NCBI GenBank assembly: GCA_034440615.1
Contig: JAOTOM010004137.1
Location: forward strand, 62,001-126,000
Source: Ashinkailepas kermadecensis
Lineage: Eukaryota; Arthropoda; Thecostraca; Neolepadidae
DNA: 64,000 bases
Reading direction: 5' to 3'
The translations under genes and the position numbers were made by a program. Position 1 is the stretch's first letter. Each line of letters starts with the position of its first letter. Shown here in pieces: positions 57,880 through 64,000 of this stretch. The notes under the pieces are model-generated. The model made no database searches. It saw only the letters and a list, made by a program, of their open reading frames with translations, and was not told the DNA's origin.

Positions 57880-58400
57880 TCGTCGCTGGCCGGCCGCAGC
57901 CGGCCCCGATTTGGCCGGCCGGCCAAGATGGCTGCTATGTAAATGCGGCGCTCGGCGGTCGGCGGCGGCCGCCAGAAACGGCGCCGACGCCGAACGCGGC
58001 GCAATAAACCACTTTCTTTTCAATTAGCGTGTAATTATTCGGCTCGGTTTCCCAGCGCGGCCGGCCGTGCAGCGCCAACAATGGCTGCCGGGGCATTGTG
58101 GCTGCGGCCGGCCGGCCAGCGCCGCCGCCGTCGCCGCCGGCACTGGCCGGCTTTATGGCTTTATTAGGCGGCCGACGCGGCCGTCGCGGCCGCCGCGCTG
58201 CGGCCTCGTCGGCTCCGCGGCCGCCGCGGTCGCCGTGCTCCGCGGCCGGCGCGCGCCGCCCGGCCGGCGGAGGCGTCCCCGAGCTGTCCCGGCTGCTGGT
58301 GCTGGTGCCCGGCTCCAGGACGGCGGCCATTTTGTGTGCGGTGCGGACGAAACCGACGTCATACACCGGCGAAACCGACAACGACACGTCTGAGAAACTC
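57880..58400. promoter_or_regulatory. CpG-rich island dense in Cdx-type and YY1/PHO-type sites
   Basis: Contains AAGATGGC at 57925-57932, CAATAAA at 58002-58008, CAATTAGCGTGTAATTATTC, TTTATGG at 58152-58158 followed by TTTATTA, and GCCATTTT at 58326-58333. A long minus-strand open frame (57935-58576) spans it but has the composition expected of GC-rich DNA and no motif. Best candidate enhancer or Polycomb-type element in the window (inference). Confidence 0.45.
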
Positions 58401-60840
58401 GCGTCTGCTCTGGGTCTCAGCAGTTTGTTCGATAATTCGGGAATACTTGGAATTGCTAACGTCGTCGAAAAACTGAATCGAATGGTGGCGGTAAAGGTGT
58501 TCCTGATCATGGTAATTGCATTGCCGATGGGTAGTTCTTGACTGGGTGATTGGATCGGCTTCTTTCCTGGAACCACTGGATTAATTCATACTTGCGCTGC
58601 CCCAGCATGGGATCGGCAAACTATCCCTGCCTTCTGACCAGTTAATGTCCTAAATATTGCATTGCATTGTAAATAAGCAAATTTTTGAATCTTATTACCC
58701 GGGAATATGGTGCTGTTAAGTAGCCCCTACAAAACATGCGCACACCGGACATTATGCGCAACATGGCCATGCGCACCTCATGAAATTTGAAACGGAAATC
58801 TACTGAGGCTCTCTGAAATGCATGCTAAATGTTTTTTGTCTTCATCATACCAAAACAAGTTTTTCGACAAACAAACCATTTGGGAATGTATTTACTGTGA
58901 AGTGGTTTCACGTAAGCTGATGCAGTAAGAACTCTCCTGCTGAAAATCAGACCGTGATTCACCACACCGACAATTATTTTGGAATCCACAGCCATTGCAG
59001 CATGGTTCGACCCGTGGGGCCATTCCAACAACTAATTGGTATGTACCTACCATGCGCAAGGAGAGCAAAATCGTTGTGTGCTAGCAACGCACCCATACAG
59101 TGAATGTTCTTCGAACACTATTGGATACTTGTACATACCTGTTTGAGAGTGCGTGGGCATGACTGGTGTTTGCAAAACGCCCGCAAGATAAAGACTGATC
59201 CTTAGTTAGTTATTTGGGCTTTAGGGCGCATCGCCCATGCTGTTTGAGTTGGCCTTAGGGCGCAATCCAAATGTCCCACGTAATAAGTAGCATGAGACGC
59301 TTCACGACATACTTATCGAACTCGCGCCCTTTACATCCACCCTTGGGCCGAACAAATCCCGCCATTATGACCAAGTACTGTAGTATTCAATTCAGCAAAC
59401 ACCGAGGCTTTATTGCAGTGGGTGGGCAATATTCGGGGTGAATTATGGGCAGCATTTATCTTAGTGAAGTAGGTGTTAATATATCACGCCAGTGTGATGG
59501 TTCAGTCTGGGAATTGTAAAATGTACGCACAATTGTAATAAAATGATGAGTAGGACCACTTCGACGGGAATAAAAGTTTACAGCTCGGGGCATTCCATAA
59601 GAGCAAACATCGGGGTCGTATACTACGATTATTTTAGTACAGGACAATATACTAGCACGGAACAGGAGATAGGCATAATAAACTCGTGACGTAGTTCACG
59701 GATTTCCCTTAAGTTGAATGAACATCCTGGTTGCTGAACTGAAGTCTCTTCGGCCAAATCTAGCTGTTTCAAAACAACGGCATGCTTTTCATCACCAACA
59801 CGAAAACAGCACCGCAGCGAAGTTGGGGACTGGTGCGCTCCTGGTTCAAAATTGCACCAGTCAAGAACTCTGCTGGGCGTGTGTAATGCAGCAGAGAAGA
59901 AATTAGTTCTACACGCAATATAATTAATGGTGGCAATGAGCTGAAAACAGGATTAAGAATCGCTTGTATAGAGCCTGTCGATACGGTTTTCATTGCATTG
60001 TTTGAATGCGTTGTTATGAGAAATGCACTGCCAATGCTGATAATAACAGGTATTCTGTATTCAAGGTCATCTAGCAATTTGCGTTTCAACTAAAATTACA
60101 TCCATCGACTCCACACAGCGATGTTGAGATTATATGAATCTGCATGAGGAAAAATGCGTGCCATGGACATTTCCATCCGCTTAGCTGTGTTCCACACGTA
60201 TGTATGAATAGTAGCTGCAAGAACAGTAAGCTTTCTGTTCATTGGCAAGCTACGTGATGCTGACTTGAACTAGGATTCCGGACAAATATTCGCGAGGCAT
60301 GTCCGTGGCCAGAACCAATTGGACATTGTTCGCCACAGGAGACTCTGATTGCACGCAATTCGTACCTACAGGTACGCACTCATCGCATGATGTTCATAGA
60401 GTATAACTTCGGCGATGCCAAAAATTCACAAAGCTTACACTTTGTAGCCATTTGAAACAGTTTGTGAAGACAAAAGTTCTCAGGAATAGGGTTCGTGAAA
60501 ATAACCGTTCACACCGCGAACAGTTCGCATGCAAAGGTTTGCAGGCAAGGGTTTGCACCGGGTAAAATTCGCAGCATAATGCTGACCATGCAGGGTAAAG
60601 CGAGCCAGGCGGATTGGCTGGCGAATTTCTGAGCGGACTGATGCCGTCGGGGTAGGGGTGGGGATCAGGTCACTCGGCTACTCGGGCTACTCCGGAGACT
60701 GATTGGTTATTGGGGTTTCGGGGCGTCGACGCGTCGGCCATGCGGCGCCCTACTCCTCAGGCTACTCGGGTCACAGAGCGGCCAAGGCCACTCGAGTGAA
60801 TAGACGTTGAAGGTGCCACCGATCCGACAACGATATATAG
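58401..60840. other. AT-rich sequence; two family D remnants
   Basis: Family D tails lie at about 59202-59238 (TTAGTTAGTTATTTGGGCTT) and 60701-60750 (GATTGGTTATTGGGGTTTCG, CATGCGGCGCCC). Short direct repeats of GTTTGCA lie at 60530-60560. No gene recognised. Confidence 0.45.
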
Positions 60841-60844
60841 ATAT

Positions 60845-60985
60845 AGCTCATTACCAGGGGTGTTTTTATATTCTTTTGATGGGGCAAGTGCCCCCTGGAT
60901 GTTGGCTTCCCCCCTCCAATAACTTCAGCTTTTAACATGAAACCATATGGAATGTGCCCCCAATCCATTTGGGCCTGTCCATTGC
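60845..60985 (-). repeat. Dispersed repeat E, copy 2
   Basis: Inverted relative to copy 1. CATGTTAAAAGCTGAAGTTA and GGGGAAGCCAACATCC are shared on the minus strand. C-rich runs flank it, including ten C near 61022. Probably a non-autonomous transposon of unknown class. Confidence 0.8.
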
Positions 60986-61554
60986 CTCCGTGTAATCTCC
61001 ATTGCCTTCATGTATTTTGCTCCCCCCCCCACCACCAAAAAAAAGCTTTCAGAAATCAACACCCGTGCTCCGCACCTTTTATGAGTTGTCATTCATTGCC
61101 ACATGATGGGGGTTTATTGCCACCGAGGGGATGGGAGTTGGCTGTTACCTTAATCAGTGAGTTTTCTAAGCTATGGACACCAAGTCGTTTGAGATAGCGC
61201 TTTTAAATTTCACCTATCTGATGCTGCATCTGTGGTGCATACTTTGATTCACAGAAATAAGTCTGGTGACGCCTCGTCTATTTGGCTGTCCTGTGAACTA
61301 TGCTATATAATCAGCACTTTCACAAGGCTTCGAGGCACGTTTGGATACTTCAGAAAAGAAGCTTATGCACCGTCAAAAAGCTGAATATGTCCAAGAAAAT
61401 GTGTGAAGAAGTCCGGAACTTACGGCACTGCTTGCCAACGATCGAGTTTTAAGTGCAACCAGAGGTGCCTTGAACCACGCTTGACGTTACCTCGCCCGGT
61501 AGCACAGAGCGCCACTCTCATAGTTATCAGAGGGCACACCACTGTGCGTGCGCG

Positions 61555-61710
61555 AAGACGGTGCCAAAGCCGTCCTGGGGCCATGCCGTGACGGGCCATG
61601 TGATTCCTGGAGCGGGCCAGATCGGCGCTACAACAGCGAGCCTGGCCGCAGGCGGTGCCAAAGCCGCCCCGGGGCCATGCGGTTGCTGGAGCGGGCCAGA
61701 GTCGGCGTCA
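61555..61710. repeat. Two diverged ~108-bp tandem units
   Basis: CGGTGCCAAAGCCGYCC, GGGGCCATGC and CTGGAGCGGGCCAGA recur in order. Confidence 0.85.
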
Positions 61711-61719
61711 GAGCGTCGA

Positions 61720-61800
61720 GCCCGTCCGGACCGTTACCTAATTCCCGTCGCCGACAATGGCTCAATAAAACCGAGCGCTCTGTGAGCGTGAGGAAACATC
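61720..61800. promoter_or_regulatory. Small island with Cdx-type site
   Basis: CAATAAA at 61763-61769 and CCTAATTCCC lie in GC-rich DNA. Confidence 0.25.
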
Positions 61801-62860
61801 CGCCGTGCCGTTTCGGCTCATCTGCGACGTGAGATGGCGCGGCGGCGTTCCCACACCGCGCGGCTCCGCCACTGCCTTCGACGCGGCCTGAGGCGTTCAG
61901 GCCCACTTCTGCTGCCGGTAGCTGGCGAAGTAACCGTCCCGTCTCATCCGAAACACTCGTGGAACATTTGGCGGTGCTCAATGTTTCCTCATTGGTTGTC
62001 AATTTGTCCACGACCGAATTGCTAAGGCTCTGGATTGTTTGACGTTCGGTGCAGAGTCTACGTGATGCCAATGGATGCTGGTAAGTTCTGTTGCGTTTAT
62101 GTTTTGGAGGCACTGGCTGAATCATTTCTGGAGGAGCTAAATTGTGTCCAAAAGAACCGGATTATTTGAATATATGCAAGCTATTGCTGCTGTCCTGTTT
62201 TAAAGGTTTTGGATGGTTCCAGGTGTTGTGAGTTTTCAGAGCGCTGGGTACTGGGTGCTATGCTAAGGTATTGTGCCAGCTCTGACCATGATGAGAGTAC
62301 AAATGCTATAACGATGCAGATTAAGGAGATTCCAGACGAATGTGGGCGAGAAAATCCCCACGATATAGTATAGGATCGGGCATGCTACCTGGGTCCGACA
62401 GTGCTTTCCAATAATTTTTAAGAGAGACACACACGTCATAATCACGACAGCCGGGCCTTCGAACTGCGAATAAGAAATGAAGCTAGATCTGTGACAGTCA
62501 CCACCACTCGCCTTTCACACAGCGACACACGTCCGTCGCCTGACAGGTCAGTTAATCATGTCTGTTCGCGTCTAGTCAACCTCAATTACAACACTCGCGC
62601 TCCAAATGCCAAGTGCCTTGCCCAATTCCATCGACAGTCACCAGCTGCCTGCCAGTCCCGGCCGGTCAGTCTCCAGCCCGACACCTGCTTCAGTCGTGAC
62701 GCAGCTGCCGTGTGCCTCGGCTTGAACGGTGCGAAACGCTGGTCATTGTGTCACGCGAGTCCCGAGCGGTGTGGCTCGACTCGGGAGCGTGGTGTGCTCG
62801 GCAGTCGGGAGCGTTCAGCAGACTGAGAACGGTCTGGCTCTGGGAATCTGCTCCCATCAG
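61801..62860. other. No recognised feature
   Basis: A 165-codon minus-strand frame (61628-62125) has a plausible composition but no motif, known domain or splice support. Confidence 0.35.
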
Positions 62861-62864
62861 CTGT

Positions 62865-63000
62865 CAAACCGTCTGGGAGCCGCTCTCCACAGCCGGACAG
62901 CTGTCCGGGAACCGTTCTCCACAGCCGGACAGATGTCTGGGAGCCGCTCTCCACAGCCGGACAACTATCTGGGATGCCGCTCTCGACGATTGTCCAGCTG
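62865..63000. repeat. 33-bp minisatellite (CTCTCCACAGCCGGACAGCT)
   Basis: Four units contain GGGAGCCGCTCTCCACAGCC and GGACAGNTGTCTG. Plus-strand units have CTCTCCACAG|CCGG, acceptor-like. Confidence 0.95.
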
Positions 63001-63007
63001 TCTCCGG

Positions 63008-63168
63008 TTCCTTTACGACACATTCGACTGCCTGGCTGTGCCGTGTCGTCAACCTCTAACGCAGATAGGTCGCAGATGGACTCGGTAATCCCACCGATTG
63101 TGGGATTCAAACTCACGATCTTACGATCAAGAGCCGAACATCCTACGAACGGAGCTACAGCGACCATG
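63008..63168 (-). mobile_element. tRNA-derived SINE, family B
   Basis: In plus orientation the tail TTTACGACACATTCGACTGC, body CAACCTCTAACGCAGATAGG and head ACGATCTTACGATCAAGAGC are present. Moderately diverged. Confidence 0.88.
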
Positions 63169-63309
63169 TCCAGCTGTCTGGAAGACCACCCTAAACGACT
63201 GTCCAGCTGCCCGGGCGACCATATCTTCGGCCGTATAGCAGCTGTCTAGGAGCTCAACAGCCATCAGTGGACCTGGTCGGTTGACGTAGACCTTTGTCAG
63301 TCACCATAG

Positions 63310-64000
63310 TTGCAGCAGCAGGAGGCAGGGTACGGTGCCGGGAGCCGGGCGGCAGCAGCAGGCAACATGGTACGGTGCCGAGAGCTGGGCGGCAGCAGCA
63401 GGCGGCGGGGTGCGGTGCCGGGAGCTGGGCGGCAGCAGCAGGCGGCGGGGTACGGTGCCGGGAGCTGGGCTGCAGCAGCAGGCGGCGGGGTACGGTGCCG
63501 GGAGCTGGGCTGCAGCAGCAGGCGGCGGGGTACGGTGCCGGGAGCTGGGCGGCAGCAGCAGGCGGCGGGGTACGGTGCCGGGAGCCGGGCTGTAGCACCA
63601 GGCGGCGGGGTGCGGTGCCGGGAGCTGGGCTGCAGCAGCAGGCAGCAGCAGGCGGCGGGGTACGGTGCCGGGAGCTGGGCTGCAGCAGCAGGCGGCGGGG
63701 TACGGTGCCGGGAGCTGGGTTGCAGCAGGCGGCGGGGTGCGGTGCCGGGAGCTGGGCGGCAGCAGCAGGCGGCGGGGTACGGTGCCGGGAGCCGGGCTGT
63801 AGCACCAGGCGGCGGGGTGCGGTGCCGGGAGCTGGGCTGCAGCAGCAGGCAGCAGCAGGCGGCGGGGTACGGTGCCGGGAGCTGGGCTGCAGCAGCAGGC
63901 GGCGGGGTGCGGTGCCGGGAGCTGGGCTGCAGCAGCAGGCGGCGGGGTGCGGTGCCGGGAGCTGGGCTGCAGCAGCAGGCAGCAGCAGGCGGCGGGGTAC
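63310..64000. repeat. 40-bp GC-rich minisatellite running off the window
   Basis: About 17 units of GCTGGGCTGCAGCAGCAGGC plus GGCGGGGTACGGTGCCGGGA, with units expanded or shortened by AGCAGC steps. On the minus strand each unit contains CCGCCTGCTGCTGCAG|CCC, acceptor-like. It continues past 64000. Confidence 0.97.

Noticed and set aside
57935..58576. 213-codon open frame on the minus strand
   Set aside because: Composition (Arg/Ala/Pro/Gly) is what GC-rich DNA gives. No motif is visible, and the stretch fits the regulatory-island pattern better.
61628..62125. 165-codon minus-strand frame
   Set aside because: Plausible composition but no domain, splice sites or repeat context. Left as unknown.
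63254..63805. 183-codon frame on the minus strand
   Set aside because: Translation of the 40-bp terminal minisatellite.

Overview
This is eukaryotic nuclear DNA from an animal. It is gene-poor and intron-rich, and packed with GC-rich minisatellites and short tRNA-derived retroposons. A Caudal/Cdx homeobox gene, a BTBD7-type BTB gene, canonical GT-AG introns and abundant CpG outside one block point to an invertebrate, most likely an arthropod. A crustacean is my best guess, but the sequence alone does not prove it. Nothing bacterial or viral was recognised.

Genes. Two genes can be built exon by exon, both on the minus strand. (1) At the left edge are the first three coding exons of a BTBD7-like gene (2610-2459, 2040-1950, 1105-888). 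Phases match perfectly, giving the N-terminal ~153 residues with a possible N-myristoylation start and the first half of the first BTB domain. The gene continues past the left edge. (2) In the middle are the last three exons of a Caudal/Cdx gene (37072-36927, 33711-33550, 31691-31431). They give a complete homeodomain split at the classic 44/45 intron and a Gln/His-rich C-terminus. The 5' exon(s) with the hexapeptide are not convincingly found; one weak candidate exon lies at 48434-48592.

Layout. 1-3.1 kb: BTBD7-like exons embedded in minisatellites. 3.5-11.6 kb: an AT-rich block almost without CpG. 12-30 kb: minisatellites, SINEs, a foldback element, hAT-like MITE pieces and no recognisable gene. 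30-37 kb: the Caudal exons. 37-64 kb: probable upstream/intronic landscape of Caudal, with GC/CpG-rich islands carrying TTTATTG/TTTATGG and YY1/PHO-like motifs separated by minisatellites and retroposons.

The most unusual feature is that several minisatellites are built from the splice junctions of the adjacent exons, so single donors or acceptors have become tandem arrays of splice-site-like sequence. Other points of interest are the CpG-decayed block with internal controls, a modular SINE superfamily sharing one 3' tail and leaving 14-15 bp target duplications (some copies only 54-76 bp), a SINE inserted just upstream of the last Caudal exon, and a tRNA-like element with perfect 16-bp terminal inverted repeats.
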